Assembly: GCA_021787435.1 (NCBI GenBank)
Contig: JAJYLY010000011.1
Coordinates: forward strand, 1 to 64,000
Direction: 5' to 3'
Origin: Pseudomonadota bacterium
GTDB lineage: Bacteria > Pseudomonadota > Gammaproteobacteria > Burkholderiales > Gallionellaceae
Length of the DNA stretch: 64,000 nt
Part shown: positions 52,410 to 63,807 of the stretch, piece after piece
Position numbering within the stretch: position 1 is the first letter of the stretch
Layout of the letters: each line of letters begins with the position of its first letter
Notes under the pieces: model-generated
The model's input: only the letters and a program-made list of their open reading frames with translations
Told to the model about the DNA's origin: nothing
Databases searched by the model: none
Position numbers and translations under genes: made by a program

Positions 52410-52679
52410 ATGTTCACGATGCCTTTCATGTCGAATCTGGTCATTTCAACGATCGTGTTTTTTGTCGCTGCATGGTATATCCATCGCTATCTGGATGAGC
52501 AAGGCATACCCAAAGGTCCGGTGCGTGGCATACTCGTGCTTGTCATTGCCTCCTTGCTGTCATGGGGGGCAGGCTATTTCGTGGACATGACGGAGGAAAA
52601 AACAGCGGATGCAAAAGTCGTCACGCCAACCGGGGTGACGCAGTTGATGAAGGATGCCGGAGGGCAGACAAACCCTTAG
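52410..52679 (+). CDS. Small membrane protein, 89 aa
   Basis: Two hydrophobic segments (about residues 7-24 and 40-57) and a polar C-terminal tail with Lys-Thr-rich character, which would place it in the inner membrane. The loop contains a DEQGIPKGPVRGILV turn. No family is recognised. It follows the OYE gene by 42 bases on the same strand and could share its transcript. Confidence 0.65.
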   Translation: MFTMPFMSNLVISTIVFFVAAWYIHRYLDEQGIPKGPVRGILVLVIASLLSWGAGYFVDMTEEKTADAKVVTPTGVTQLMKDAGGQTNP

Positions 52680-52681
52680 CG

Positions 52682-52942
52682 TCAGGAGCGCCAGATCAAA
52701 AAGAAGGCCAGTACAATCCATACAGGCAGGCTGTACACCATCACTTTGCCTAACACCATGTCGCTGATATGGAACCAGACGGCCAGCATCGGCAGGTACT
52801 GGAGACTGCCTATTGCGAGCAGAAAAAAGATCATCGCCAGTATGATCTGGAATACCTGCACACGGTGCTTGATCAGAAGCTGAATGCGAGTAGCCAGCCA
52901 TCCTTCCGATTTTCCTATTTTAGAGCCCGGATTGCGTTTCAT
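52682..52942 (-). CDS. Small membrane protein, 86 aa
   Basis: A basic N-terminus and two hydrophobic segments (about residues 30-50 and 62-83). Convergent with the preceding small membrane protein, with two bases between their ends. There is no clear ribosome site, so expression is less sure. It is on the same strand as the cheZ group 33 bases upstream and may be the last gene of that transcript. Family unknown. Confidence 0.55.
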   Translation of the reverse strand: MKRNPGSKIGKSEGWLATRIQLLIKHRVQVFQIILAMIFFLLAIGSLQYLPMLAVWFHISDMVLGKVMVYSLPVWIVLAFFLIWRS

Positions 52943-52975
52943 GGCATTTTCAGTTTGAAGGCTGCTGAAATTTTA

Positions 52976-53611
52976 TCAAAGGCCAAGTGAAGCCAGCAGG
53001 TCATCCACTTCGTCTTGTCCATTGAAGCTGGACTGATGTCCTGGCCCTGCAGTCTGTCCTATGGTACTGATCAGTGAGTCCTCTACATTCGGCGCATATT
53101 CCATGAGGATGTCGAGCAGTATGTTCTCAATCTCGACGGCTGCTCCTACGATCTTGTTGACCATTTGTCCTGCCACGTCACGAAACTCCTGGGCCTCCAT
53201 GATTTGCATCAGGTTGTGGCGTACGGTCTCTTCCCCCATTGCAATCTCCCCGAGTCTGGAAATGGTTTCCATGATGAGAGGCTGATGCTCTACAAATTGG
53301 GCGTCTGCAAGGCGCATGGACAATTCGCTGCAAGTTGTCCTGTTTTGAGCCACCAGTGGCAGCGATGATTCGACTGCACTGATGGTTTTCTCGGATGCAT
53401 CGTGCATGGACATGTCTATGAAATAAAGCCGCTCTCGCGCATCCGGCATAGTGGATGCGGTTTTTTCCAGACGGCGGGTGTGGCCGAGCTCCTTCAGAAT
53501 GCGATGCAGCCTTGCAGTAGCGACCCCTATTTTTTTAACCCTGGCATCTGTCAAGTCAGTGCGTTTCTTGCTTGGGATATCGTTCATGTCGTTGTCCGTC
53601 GGAGCATTCAA
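52976..53611 (-). CDS. cheZ: Chemotaxis phosphatase CheZ
   Basis: A 211-residue CheZ that dephosphorylates CheY-P to reset flagellar signalling. The long helical hairpin carries LMQIMEAQEFRDVAGQMVNK, with the catalytic Asp and Gln of the DxxGQ motif, and the C-terminal CheY-binding peptide is complete (DEVDDLLASLGL). The start overlaps the upstream pyrophosphohydrolase gene by ATGA. No other chemotaxis or flagellar gene is in the window, so cheZ stands apart from its partners here. Confidence 0.9.
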   Translation of the reverse strand: MNAPTDNDMNDIPSKKRTDLTDARVKKIGVATARLHRILKELGHTRRLEKTASTMPDARERLYFIDMSMHDASEKTISAVESSLPLVAQNRTTCSELSMRLADAQFVEHQPLIMETISRLGEIAMGEETVRHNLMQIMEAQEFRDVAGQMVNKIVGAAVEIENILLDILMEYAPNVEDSLISTIGQTAGPGHQSSFNGQDEVDDLLASLGL

Positions 53612-53991
53612 TACTCGTTGTATTTTTTCGCGCTGCCACGAACGATGTCCGCCGGATATTTCAGCGCGTTTTTTTCTATCTTGAGCAGGGCCGCGTCAAG
53701 CAAATCGACCCCGAGCTTGTCGGCAATACGCACTAGATACAGCAAAACATCGGCCAGCTCCTCCTTAACAGCGGCCTTGCTTTTTTCTGTTAGGTCAGAG
53801 GACTGGTCCGGGGTAAGCCATTGAAAATGTTCCAAGAGTTCAGCGGTTTCGACCATTAAGGCCATCGCCAGATTTTTGGGGGTATGAAACTGATTCCAGT
53901 CTCGCTCGTCGGCGAATGCGCGCAGCTTGTCGCGCAACATCAATAGTTCCGATGAGGCTTGCAGGTCAGTCTCAGTATCGGCGTGCTGCAT
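53608..53991 (-). CDS. MazG-like nucleotide pyrophosphohydrolase
   Basis: A 127-residue all-alpha pyrophosphohydrolase of the dCTPase/RS21-C6 type that hydrolyses (d)NTPs to monophosphates. Metal-binding motifs are MVETAELLEHFQW (ExxE) and KEELADVLLYLVRIAD (EExxD). The ATG giving MQHADTETD was chosen as it starts one base after the stop of the 63-aa gene. It overlaps cheZ by ATGA. A housecleaning role is likely; the nucleotide preference is not visible. Confidence 0.9.
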   Translation of the reverse strand: MQHADTETDLQASSELLMLRDKLRAFADERDWNQFHTPKNLAMALMVETAELLEHFQWLTPDQSSDLTEKSKAAVKEELADVLLYLVRIADKLGVDLLDAALLKIEKNALKYPADIVRGSAKKYNEY

Positions 53992-53992
53992 G

Positions 53993-54184
53993 TCAGCTTT
54001 GATAGGCGTACATGATGTCCAGGAATGCTTCGGCATCGGTGACGAACAGGTTAGCAGGCATAATCTTGCTGTTTTCTTTCTGACAGGCTTGCAAAGCTGG
54101 ATTCCAGCCCGCAACCTCATGGCAGCTTGGCTGATCTCTGCATTTGGTTTCGTAACTGTTTATATCCATGGTCAGCATCGTCAT
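53993..54184 (-). CDS. Small cysteine-containing protein, 63 aa
   Basis: Not recognised. It has cysteines at residues 15, 21 and 34 and an acidic aromatic C-terminus (DAEAFLDIMYAYQS). A good ribosome site, GAGGTG, lies 6 bases before the ATG, and the stop is one base before the pyrophosphohydrolase start, so it appears to be a real gene heading the three-gene set with cheZ. No membrane segment or known motif is apparent. Confidence 0.7.
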   Translation of the reverse strand: MTMLTMDINSYETKCRDQPSCHEVAGWNPALQACQKENSKIMPANLFVTDAEAFLDIMYAYQS

Positions 54185-54247
54185 TTTTCACCTCGATTTA
54201 AACTGCCGTATGACATTATATCGGCTTTAACTTCCAAAGCTTTAGCG

Positions 54248-54667
54248 TCAACCCCTTGTATTTGACTGGCTTTCAAATCGGGAAAGTTCGACGAATGGTG
54301 CGGGTTGCCAGCCCTCTTGCCGATGTTCTGCAACCACGTTGGTAAAGATGCCGCCGCGCACGTAAAATTTAGCAGTAAGGCGCATGAAGCGAGGCTTGAG
54401 CGCCGCGGCCAGGTCGTTCAGTATGCGGTTGGTGACAGCTTCGTGGAAATGCCCTTCATCACGGAATGACCACATGTAAAGCTTCAGGCTTTTTAATTCA
54501 ACGCATTGCTGATCAGGGATGTAGTCGAGTATCAGCGTTGCAAAATCCGGCTGCCCGGTCTTAGGGCACAGACAGGTAAACTCCGGGATTTCCATGTGTA
54601 TGTGATAATCGCGCAGTGCATTGGGATTGGGAAATGTTTCCAGGGTTTTGCTGGCTTGGCTAGTCAT
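54248..54667 (-). CDS. queF: NADPH-dependent preQ0 reductase QueF
   Basis: A 139-residue type I QueF that reduces 7-cyano-7-deazaguanine to preQ1 in queuosine synthesis, acting in the cytoplasm. The catalytic Cys is in [15 protein letters not shown], and the QueF motif reads [20 protein letters not shown]. The ATG giving MTSQASK was chosen for its normal family length. It diverges from smc across 54 bases. Confidence 0.95.
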   Translation of the reverse strand: MTSQASKTLETFPNPNALRDYHIHMEIPEFTCLCPKTGQPDFATLILDYIPDQQCVELKSLKLYMWSFRDEGHFHEAVTNRILNDLAAALKPRFMRLTAKFYVRGGIFTNVVAEHRQEGWQPAPFVELSRFESQSNTRG

Positions 54668-54721
54668 TTTACGGATGGTTTGGGTTAAAATGATGCACAT
54701 TATATCGCTGCGACTGCCAAA

Positions 54722-57700
54722 TTGCGCCTTTCACAAATCAAGCTAGCCGGATTCAAGTCTTTCGTCGATCCTACCCATATGCATCTGCCGGGTCAGATCG
54801 TCGGTGTGGTGGGGCCGAACGGGTGTGGAAAATCAAATGTTATAGATGCGCTGCGTTGGGTGCTGGGTGAGTCGCGAGCCCATGCATTGCGCGGCGAGAG
54901 CATGCAGGACGTGATTTTCAACGGTTCCGACAAGCGCAAGCCTGTTGCGCGCGCAAGCGTAGAGTTGGTGTTCGACAATTCGCTGGGAAAAGCCGCAGGA
55001 CAGTGGGCAAGCTATGCCGAAATCTCCATAGGGCGTGTGCTGCAACGCAATGGCGAGTCTAGCTATTTCATCAACAACCAGAAGGTCAGACGCCGGGATG
55101 TCACGGATATCTTCCTAGGCACGGGCTTGGGTGCGCGCGCTTATGCGATCGTCGAACAGGGGATGATCTCTCGCATCATCGAGGCCAAGCCCGAAGAGTT
55201 GCGCGTGTTTCTGGAAGAGGCCGCAGGTGTTTCGAAATATCGTGACCGCCGCAAAGACACGGCGCAGCGACTGTCCGATACTCGTGAAAACTTGCAGCGG
55301 GTTGCCGATATTCTTCAGGAGTTGGACAAGCAACTGGAGCGTCTTGGCAGGCAGGCCGAGGTGGCGCAGCAATATCGCAGATTGCAGGCCGAGCGGGATA
55401 CTGCGCAGCAGTTGCTCTGGCTTTTCAAGAAACAGCAAGCTCATGCGCTGAAGAACAAGCATGCAGAGAGCATCGCGCAGATGCGCATTGATCAGGAAGC
55501 CATGACCGCGGTATTGCGCGGGACCGAAAGCCGCCTTGAGAGTTTACGCAGCAGTCACTTTCTGCTGTCCGATGCGCTGCATGCAAGACAGGGCGAGTTA
55601 TATAGCGTGAATGCAAAAATCGCAGGGCTGGAGCAGCAAATCAAGCATGCTGAGCAGCAGCAGCAGCGCCTGATGCTGCAAATGGAATCCACCGCGCGGC
55701 AGATTGAACAGCACAAGCACCAGAAAAGCCAGGCAGAAAGCATGCTGGAGCACTGGCGGGAGCAGCGGGATGAAGCCGAGCTCAAGCTCGTTAAAGCTGA
55801 ACAGAATGCGCAAGGTGTGGATCTGCAACAGGCAGAACAGGATTCCCGCGCTGCTCAGGCGCAATACAACAGCCAGCAGCAGGAAAAGTTGAAATTACAG
55901 CAGCAGTTGCAGTTGGCTCAAACGCAGCATGACAATGCACAGCGCAACATCCTGCAGTTTGAAGCGCGCAGCAACCGTCTGTCGCAGGAGCGGGATGCCC
56001 TGCAGCAGACAGATGATGCGCTGTTGCAGCAGATCCAAGAAGAGCTTGTTCAGGCTGAAATGGAGCTTGCCGCACGCGAAATGCTTCTTTCAGAATTGCA
56101 GGAACAGCTGCCCAAAATTGCAGCGCCTCTGGAAGGGTTGCGAACGGCGTTGCAAGTGGAAGAGCGGCAGGGAGCAATGATCGAGGCGCGTCTGCATGCG
56201 CTGCAGCAGTTGCAGCAGGACAATGAATTGCAAGGCTGGCTGGAAATCCATCAACTGGACGATCTACCGCGTCTTTGGCAATCCATAAGCATCAAGGATG
56301 GATGGGAAGGGGCGCTGGAAGCGGCGTTGCGCGAGCGTCTGCATGCTTTGCCGCGCGCGGCCGATGCTTGGCTGGAGGCGCCGCCTGCCAGACTCGCGCT
56401 GTATGAGCCGGCTGGTGCAACATGCGATCCGGTCAATGCTGAAACGCAGCTGACCCCGTTGCTAGATTTCGTGCAATGTCTGGATGACAGGGTTTGCGCG
56501 GCGATGCGCGAATGGCTTTCATCTACCTATGTCGCGACTGACATTGAGCAGGCCATGGCGTTGCGGCAGCAGTTGCCGGAAGGTGCGAGCCTTGCGACCC
56601 CAGAAGGCCATCTGGTCGGCAGGTATGGCGTGCTGTATCACGCGCCGGACAGCCAGCTGCATGGTGTGCTGGTTAGGCAAAAGGAAATCGAGCAGCTTAA
56701 CATCGAGTTGGACGATCACAAATCGCGTGTGATGGATGTGCGGCAACAGCTTCAGGAGGCGGAGCAGCGCTACCGGTCTGTCGAGGAGAAGATTCCGCCT
56801 TTGCAGCGCGAAGTGAATGATGGCAGGCAAAGGCAGCATGCGTTGCAATTGCAGCTGCTAAAGCTCAATCAGGTGCATGAGCACAGCCTTGCGCGATCCT
56901 TGCAGATCGAGGCGGAGTTTGGTGAGGTTCTAGCACAATCGGGCGATGAACGGGCGCATCAGCAGGAGTTGGTTTTGCAGATGGCGGCCCTGCGCGAGGA
57001 GATGGCGGCCTGCCTGTTGCAACTGGAGGAGGCAGAGCGGCTAGCCCATGCAGACGAAGCGACACTGCACGCATTGCGGGCGCACGCAGAGCAGGCGCAA
57101 CACGCATTGCACGAGGCGCGTTTCTTTTCCCGGACTTGTAAGGACAAGATTGTCGACCTGAATGAGACGATACGGCGCATTGCAGATGCGCTGACGAACG
57201 CTGAACAAAGCGTAGAAACGCTACGGGTCGAGTTGTCAGAGACCCAGGACGATACAGCCATGCAGTCACTGCAGGACGCCTTGCATGTGCGTCATGTTGC
57301 AGAAGAGGCGCTGAAGGATGCGCGCAACAAGTTTGATGCTGCGACCAATGATCTGCAGAAGCTTGAGCAGGAACGCCTGTCATCCGAGCACAGGCTGGCA
57401 GAGCTGCGCGAGCGCCTCGGAGACCAGGCATTGAAGGAGCAGGAGGCGCGGTTGTATTTTGAACAATGGGATGCGCAATTGCAGGGGGTAGATGAATCGC
57501 GGCTGATGCCGTTACTGGAAGATGTTAAGCCCAATCAATTGCAGAACGAGCTCAACAGGTTGAGCAGCGAAATCGATGCGTTGGGCGCGGTGAATCTTGC
57601 AGCGCTGGAAGAACTGCAAACAGCATCCGAACGCAAGCTCTATCTGGATGCGCAAAGCCATGATCTGCAGGAGGCGATGGCTACGCTGGAAGAAGCGATA

Positions 57701-58228
57701 CGCCATATCGATCGGGAATCTCGAGAGCTATTGATGGAGACCTTCAATCAGGTCAATTTGCAGCTAGCGGAGATTTTCCCGATCCTTTTTGCCGGGGGCG
57801 AGGCTAAGCTGGTATTGACTGGAGAGGAGATACTCGACGGCGGAGTGCAGGTGATGGCGCAGCCGCCCGGCAAAAAGAACAGCTCGATACACCTGCTCTC
57901 AGGCGGCGAGAAGGCGTTGACCGCGATCGCCTTGATCTTCTCGATGTTCAGGCTGAACCCCGCGCCTTTTTGTCTGCTGGATGAGGTGGATGCGCCGTTG
58001 GACGATGCTAATACCGAAAGGCTTTGTGCGTTGGTTGCCAAGATGGCGCAGCAGACCCAGTTTGTGTTTATCAGCCACAACAAGATTGCGATGGAAATGG
58101 CGCATCAACTAATCGGCGTGACGATGCAGGAGAAGGGTGTCTCCAAGGTGGTGTCGGTGGATATCGAGGCGGCGATAAGAATGAGGGACGGGGCCGTTTT
58201 ACCAGACAGGCAGGAAAATTTGGTTTGA
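54722..58228 (+). CDS. smc: Chromosome segregation ATPase SMC
   Basis: A 1168-residue condensin core protein. The N-terminal head has Walker [10 protein letters not shown] near residue 35; long coiled-coil arms flank a hinge (~500-650); the C-terminal head has the signature [14 protein letters not shown] and Walker [16 protein letters not shown]. The start is TTG, giving [14 protein letters not shown], the standard N-terminus. The arms are rich in Gln and Glu, and their length is within the family range. ScpA and ScpB are not in the window. Confidence 0.95.
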   Translation: MRLSQIKLAGFKSFVDPTHMHLPGQIVGVVGPNGCGKSNVIDALRWVLGESRAHALRGESMQDVIFNGSDKRKPVARASVELVFDNSLGKAAGQWASYAEISIGRVLQRNGESSYFINNQKVRRRDVTDIFLGTGLGARAYAIVEQGMISRIIEAKPEELRVFLEEAAGVSKYRDRRKDTAQRLSDTRENLQRVADILQELDKQLERLGRQAEVAQQYRRLQAERDTAQQLLWLFKKQQAHALKNKHAESIAQMRIDQEAMTAVLRGTESRLESLRSSHFLLSDALHARQGELYSVNAKIAGLEQQIKHAEQQQQRLMLQMESTARQIEQHKHQKSQAESMLEHWREQRDEAELKLVKAEQNAQGVDLQQAEQDSRAAQAQYNSQQQEKLKLQQQLQLAQTQHDNAQRNILQFEARSNRLSQERDALQQTDDALLQQIQEELVQAEMELAAREMLLSELQEQLPKIAAPLEGLRTALQVEERQGAMIEARLHALQQLQQDNELQGWLEIHQLDDLPRLWQSISIKDGWEGALEAALRERLHALPRAADAWLEAPPARLALYEPAGATCDPVNAETQLTPLLDFVQCLDDRVCAAMREWLSSTYVATDIEQAMALRQQLPEGASLATPEGHLVGRYGVLYHAPDSQLHGVLVRQKEIEQLNIELDDHKSRVMDVRQQLQEAEQRYRSVEEKIPPLQREVNDGRQRQHALQLQLLKLNQVHEHSLARSLQIEAEFGEVLAQSGDERAHQQELVLQMAALREEMAACLLQLEEAERLAHADEATLHALRAHAEQAQHALHEARFFSRTCKDKIVDLNETIRRIADALTNAEQSVETLRVELSETQDDTAMQSLQDALHVRHVAEEALKDARNKFDAATNDLQKLEQERLSSEHRLAELRERLGDQALKEQEARLYFEQWDAQLQGVDESRLMPLLEDVKPNQLQNELNRLSSEIDALGAVNLAALEELQTASERKLYLDAQSHDLQEAMATLEEAIRHIDRESRELLMETFNQVNLQLAEIFPILFAGGEAKLVLTGEEILDGGVQVMAQPPGKKNSSIHLLSGGEKALTAIALIFSMFRLNPAPFCLLDEVDAPLDDANTERLCALVAKMAQQTQFVFISHNKIAMEMAHQLIGVTMQEKGVSKVVSVDIEAAIRMRDGAVLPDRQENLV

Positions 58229-58330
58229 GTTGACGCATTTTTTTTCGTTTGAGGTTATCATCTCAGGAAATTAAACCGGTTTGAAACCCGGGGGGATAAA
58301 TCATGCAGCAAAGCATTTCGGGAAGTCAAA

Positions 58331-58972
58331 ATGCAGCCTAATTACTTCGATGTCAATAAGAATGCCGAATTGGCGCTGGAAGTTTTCAATACCTATTACC
58401 GTAGACACATACACTCCGGAAAATGTTTTGAGGAGATGCCGGATTTTTTTCTGGTCAAGCCCGAGGTGCTGGATGGACGCGACATTGCGACCAGACTGTC
58501 GGACAAGCTCTTGATCGACGATGCGGTAAAACTTGCTTGCGAGCGCAATGGCCATGTCGCCGTGTACAAGCACAGAAATCCCAAGCTTGGCTATTTCTGG
58601 CTGGAGCTTGCTGCAGGGCCCTTCATGCTGGGTGACAAGGTCACGGCAGACAACAAGGGCGAGTTCTTTTTTCTTGTCACCAAATTCATCGAATTCACTA
58701 GGCAATACCCGAAAACTTACGGAAATCTGACTGCTGAGGCCGAGACGGACAAGGATCTTGCGATGATGTTCAACGGCATCAAGGAGGCGTCAGGCTGTCT
58801 GCAGAATGCGCTCAAAATATACCCGGAAAAAATGCTGGCCGCATACAATCCTAAATGGCCGATCACGCAGGTTGAAAGAATGATGCATTCGCTCAAGGAA
58901 AACGATCTGGAATGGTGTGATCTGTTTTTCGAATACCTGATTTATGTGATGGGCAACAAGTCTAAGTCCTAG
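58331..58972 (+). CDS. Unrecognised protein, 213 aa
   Basis: I do not recognise this soluble 213-residue protein. It has a mixed helix-strand composition with conserved-looking aromatic runs (FFEYLIYVMGNKSKS at the end, GYFWLELAAGPFMLG in the middle). Short motifs such as CFEEMPDFF, RDIATRLSDKLLIDDAV and ETDKDLAMMFNGIK stand out but match nothing I know. It follows smc by about 100 bases including an AAACCGGTTT palindrome, so it may have its own promoter. It overlaps the convergent Smr gene by 11 bases. Confidence 0.7.
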   Translation: MQPNYFDVNKNAELALEVFNTYYRRHIHSGKCFEEMPDFFLVKPEVLDGRDIATRLSDKLLIDDAVKLACERNGHVAVYKHRNPKLGYFWLELAAGPFMLGDKVTADNKGEFFFLVTKFIEFTRQYPKTYGNLTAEAETDKDLAMMFNGIKEASGCLQNALKIYPEKMLAAYNPKWPITQVERMMHSLKENDLEWCDLFFEYLIYVMGNKSKS

Positions 58973-59471
58973 CTTTGAGCAGGATCAACACTGCGCCACT
59001 GCCGCCTGCTGACGCAGGTGCCGGGCAAAAAGCCAACACCTCTGGATGTTGAGTCAGCCAGTGCCGCGTATGTGTGCGCAGCACGGCTTCATTTCCCCTG
59101 CTGTTGATTCCCTTGCCGTGTATCACGCGCACGTAGCGCGAACCGCGCTGTCCGGCTTCAGACAGAAACTGCTGCAACAGCATGCGCGCTGCCTCCACCG
59201 TGTTGCCGTGCAGGTCAAGGTTATCTTGAATCTGGCAGCGACGCAGGCTGCGCAACGCAAGGCGAGAGAGGCCATTGCGCCGATATTCCTCCGGCGCATC
59301 GCTGTGTTGATTGTCGGATAGTGTGTCTGCAACTGGGCTTGTTGCGATATTGTGCCTTGCTCTGGCATGAATGGCGGGTTGCTTTGGGATGATGCGGTTC
59401 TGGTCTGCCAGCGGCGTGATGTTGCCGACAACCGCTCTGAACAGTGCTGCATCCTCATCGCTATCACCCAT
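58962..59471 (-). CDS. Smr-domain protein
   Basis: A 169-residue protein with a C-terminal Smr domain, known from MutS2 and often a nuclease. The motifs are NLDLHGNTVEAAR, with the LDLHG signature, and YVRVIHGKGINSRGN, with HGKG; the last block is GSGAVLILLK. The N-terminal ~70 residues are polar and variable. DNA or RNA cleavage is plausible from the family, but the substrate is unknown. It lies 12 bases after trxB, on the same strand. Confidence 0.88.
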   Translation of the reverse strand: MGDSDEDAALFRAVVGNITPLADQNRIIPKQPAIHARARHNIATSPVADTLSDNQHSDAPEEYRRNGLSRLALRSLRRCQIQDNLDLHGNTVEAARMLLQQFLSEAGQRGSRYVRVIHGKGINSRGNEAVLRTHTRHWLTQHPEVLAFCPAPASAGGSGAVLILLKART

Positions 59472-59483
59472 GTTGTCCGAGGC

Positions 59484-61469
<1,986 letters not shown>

Positions 61470-61479
<10 letters not shown>

Positions 61480-61964
61480 TTGTTGGTGAGCTGTTCCAGG
61501 TCGATGCGCCTCGCACCTTCGTAATGCGATTGCCAGTATTTTTCATGTAGATTGCTCAGCATGATCGCCCGGCCGGCGCTAGGTGCATGCAAAAATTGGT
61601 ATTCGCCGACATAGATGCCCACATGCGAGTATGGGCTGTGCTGCGTGTTGAAGAAAACCAGATCGCCCGGCTTCAGGCTGTCTGCTTTGACTGCAGAACC
61701 AACGCGGCTCATCTCTGCACTGGTGCGCGGTAGTGCAAGTCCTGCCGAGTTCCTGAATACATACTGCACGAAGCCGCTGCAATCAAAACCGCTGGCGCGC
61801 GTAGTGCCTCCTGAACGATAGGGCGTATCGTAGAGGCTCATCGCGTAGATCGCCAGGTTGCTCATCTGTTCATCGGTGCCTGAAGGCGTAGCGACTTGCG
61901 CGTCGTGGCGCACGCTTGAACATGCGCTTAACAGCAAAAGCACGATGATATGGTATTTTTTCAT
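61470..61964 (-). CDS. NlpC/P60 family lipoprotein peptidase
   Basis: A 164-residue precursor with a lipoprotein signal (LLLLSACSS, lipidated Cys near residue 15). The NlpC/P60 domain has the catalytic Cys in GFDCSGFVQYVF, the His in SHVGIYVGEYQFLHAP, and a third polar residue further on. It cleaves cross-links or stem peptides of peptidoglycan, probably D-glutamyl-meso-diaminopimelate bonds. It overlaps msrA by ATGA and the convergent mltB, so two cell wall enzymes face each other. Confidence 0.92.
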
Positions 61965-62482
61965 GATGGACTGCTGGATTCGCCCAATTCGAGATGCCGA
62001 ATGTAATGGCAGGTATAGCCGCCTGGATGCTTCACCAGGTATTTCTGATGATATTCCTCGGCGCGGTAAAAAACCCTGAAGGGGGCGAGCTCAGTGACGA
62101 TGCTCGCCTGCCACTCGCCTGATGCCTCGACGGTCTGGATGACCTGCTTTGCGATGTTGCGCTGATTCTCGTCGAGATAGAAAATTGCTGAGCGGTATTG
62201 CGTGCCGATGTCGTTGCCCTGTCGATTCGACGTGGTGGGGTTGTGCATGCGGAAGAATTCAAACAGTAAATGGCGGTAGCTCAGTTTTTCGGGGTCGAAG
62301 ACAACCTTGATCGATTCGGCGTGACCCGTGTGCCCTGTCTTGACTGATTCGTAGGTAGCGTCGGGTGTGTCGCCGCCAGTATATCCCGCTTCGGTTGCCA
62401 GCACGCCCGGGATTTGTTGCACCAGTTCTTCCATTCCCCAGAAGCATCCGCCTGCAAGATAGGCTGTGGTCTGATCGTTCAT
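61961..62482 (-). CDS. msrA: Peptide methionine sulfoxide reductase A
   Basis: A 173-residue repair enzyme that reduces methionine-S-sulfoxide in proteins. The catalytic Cys is in AGGCFWGMEEL, then YTGGDTPDATYESV and GHTGHAE, all MsrA hallmarks. The C-terminus holds the recycling Cys in GGYTCHYIRH. The ATG giving MNDQTTAY avoids a short weak extension upstream. It lies 20 bases after smpB and overlaps the lipoprotein gene. Confidence 0.95.
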   Translation of the reverse strand: MNDQTTAYLAGGCFWGMEELVQQIPGVLATEAGYTGGDTPDATYESVKTGHTGHAESIKVVFDPEKLSYRHLLFEFFRMHNPTTSNRQGNDIGTQYRSAIFYLDENQRNIAKQVIQTVEASGEWQASIVTELAPFRVFYRAEEYHQKYLVKHPGGYTCHYIRHLELGESSSPS

Positions 62483-62502
62483 CTTGGTCCTGTCTGGCAC
62501 GT

Positions 62503-62952
62503 TTAGCGCCGTTGCTTTTTCATGGCCTGGGCTACCTCTCGCCTGGCATCCTTCTCTTTTTCCGTAACTCTCTTGTCATGGAGCTTCTTGCCCTTGGCAA
62601 GGCCTATGGTCAGTTTGACGCGGCCAGCTTTGTAATGCATGTCCAGCGGCATCACGGTATAGCCTGCGCGCTGCACCTTCAGGATGATTTTCTCTATCTC
62701 TGCCTTGTGCAGTAGAAGCTTGCGCGTGCGTACCGGATCCGGGTGTATGTGCGTGGAGGCGGAGATCAGGGGGCTAATGTGCGCACCAAACAGAAACAAT
62801 GCGCCTTCCTTTGAGGTGATATAGGCTTCCTTGAGCTGTGCGCGGCCTGCGCGTATGGCTTTGACTTCCCAGCCTTCCAGCATTATGCCTGCCTCATATT
62901 TGTCCTCAATGAAGTATTCGTGAAACGCCTTTTTATTCTGGATAATGCTCAT
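62503..62952 (-). CDS. smpB: SsrA-binding protein SmpB
   Basis: A 149-residue partner of tmRNA needed for trans-translation, which frees stalled ribosomes. It starts [20 protein letters not shown], continues with [14 protein letters not shown] and LKEAY, and ends in the basic tail [16 protein letters not shown] that enters the mRNA channel. The gene for tmRNA is not in the window. It diverges from ratA. Confidence 0.96.
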   Translation of the reverse strand: MSIIQNKKAFHEYFIEDKYEAGIMLEGWEVKAIRAGRAQLKEAYITSKEGALFLFGAHISPLISASTHIHPDPVRTRKLLLHKAEIEKIILKVQRAGYTVMPLDMHYKAGRVKLTIGLAKGKKLHDKRVTEKEKDARREVAQAMKKQRR

Positions 62953-63013
62953 GAGAGATGAATTTTGCTGTATGTTCGGCTATTCTACCAGCCTTTGGAA
63001 TGACGGATGGCGA

Positions 63014-63451
63014 ATGGCGACAGTTGAAAAAACCGTGCTGGTTGCACACAGCGCAGCACAGATGTTCGATTTGGTGGATCGCGTAGAGGATTATCCGGCT
63101 TTTTTGCCTTGGTGCGGTGGTGCAAGCGTGTCGGATTCGTTTGAAAATTACGTGAGTGCGACGGTTCATATCAATTACCATCACATCAGGCAGAGTTTCA
63201 CGACCAGGAACATGCGCATTCCGCCGCATCGGATCGACATGAGCCTGCAGGATGGGCCGTTTCGCCATCTGGATGGAAGCTGGCGATTCATCCCGTTGAG
63301 CGAATCAGCCTGTAAAATAGAGTTTCACTTGCACTACGAATTTTCCAGCAAGATACTGGAAAAGCTGGTGGGCCCTGTGTTCCACATGATCGCCAACAGT
63401 TTCGTGGATGCCTTCATACAACGCGCTGAGAAGGTTTATTCAAACACATGA
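63014..63451 (+). CDS. ratA: RatA/COQ10-type START domain protein
   Basis: A 145-residue protein of the polyketide cyclase/COQ10-like group. The usual features are VEKTVLVAHSAAQMFDLVDR, EDYPAFLPWCGGASV and FHMIANSFVDAFIQRAEKVY. RatA of E. coli was proposed to bind the 50S subunit, while COQ10-type proteins bind ubiquinone; which applies here is open. The start giving MATVEKTV is the family start, and a 23-codon extension is not supported. Overlaps rnfH by ATGA; the ratA-rnfH pair next to smpB is widespread. Confidence 0.93.
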   Translation: MATVEKTVLVAHSAAQMFDLVDRVEDYPAFLPWCGGASVSDSFENYVSATVHINYHHIRQSFTTRNMRIPPHRIDMSLQDGPFRHLDGSWRFIPLSESACKIEFHLHYEFSSKILEKLVGPVFHMIANSFVDAFIQRAEKVYSNT

Positions 63452-63759
63452 CCGACAAAATCAACATAGAAGTGGTCTATGCCTTGCCCGATGAGCAGAC
63501 GCTACTGAAAAAAACGCTGCCTGCCGGCACGACTCTGATGGACGGGATAACAGCCAGCGGTCTGCTCGAGAAGTTTCCCGATCTTGAACTGTCTCAACAT
63601 AAACTGGGGATCTTCGGAAAACTTGCAAAGCCAGATGCCGTGCTGCGCGATAAAGATCGCATCGAGATTTATCGGCCGCTGATCGCCGACCCCAAGGAAG
63701 TGCGACGCCGTCGCGCTGAAGAGGGCAAGGTGATGAAGAAGGGTGGAGGAGACGCATGA
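63448..63759 (+). CDS. rnfH: RnfH family ubiquitin-like protein
   Basis: A 103-residue beta-grasp protein of the RnfH/UPF0125 group. Markers are VVYALPDEQTLLKKTLPAGT and the end of the fold with LRDKDRIEIYRPLIADPKEV, then a basic tail. The family is conserved beside ratA and smpB, but its role is not settled. It ends 48 bases before the PHP gene and shares the transcript with ratA through an ATGA overlap. Confidence 0.93.
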   Translation: MTDKINIEVVYALPDEQTLLKKTLPAGTTLMDGITASGLLEKFPDLELSQHKLGIFGKLAKPDAVLRDKDRIEIYRPLIADPKEVRRRRAEEGKVMKKGGGDA

Positions 63760-63807
63760 GCTTCAGAACGACTTTGCAGACTTGTAACAATATCGTGCGA
63801 GATTTGT

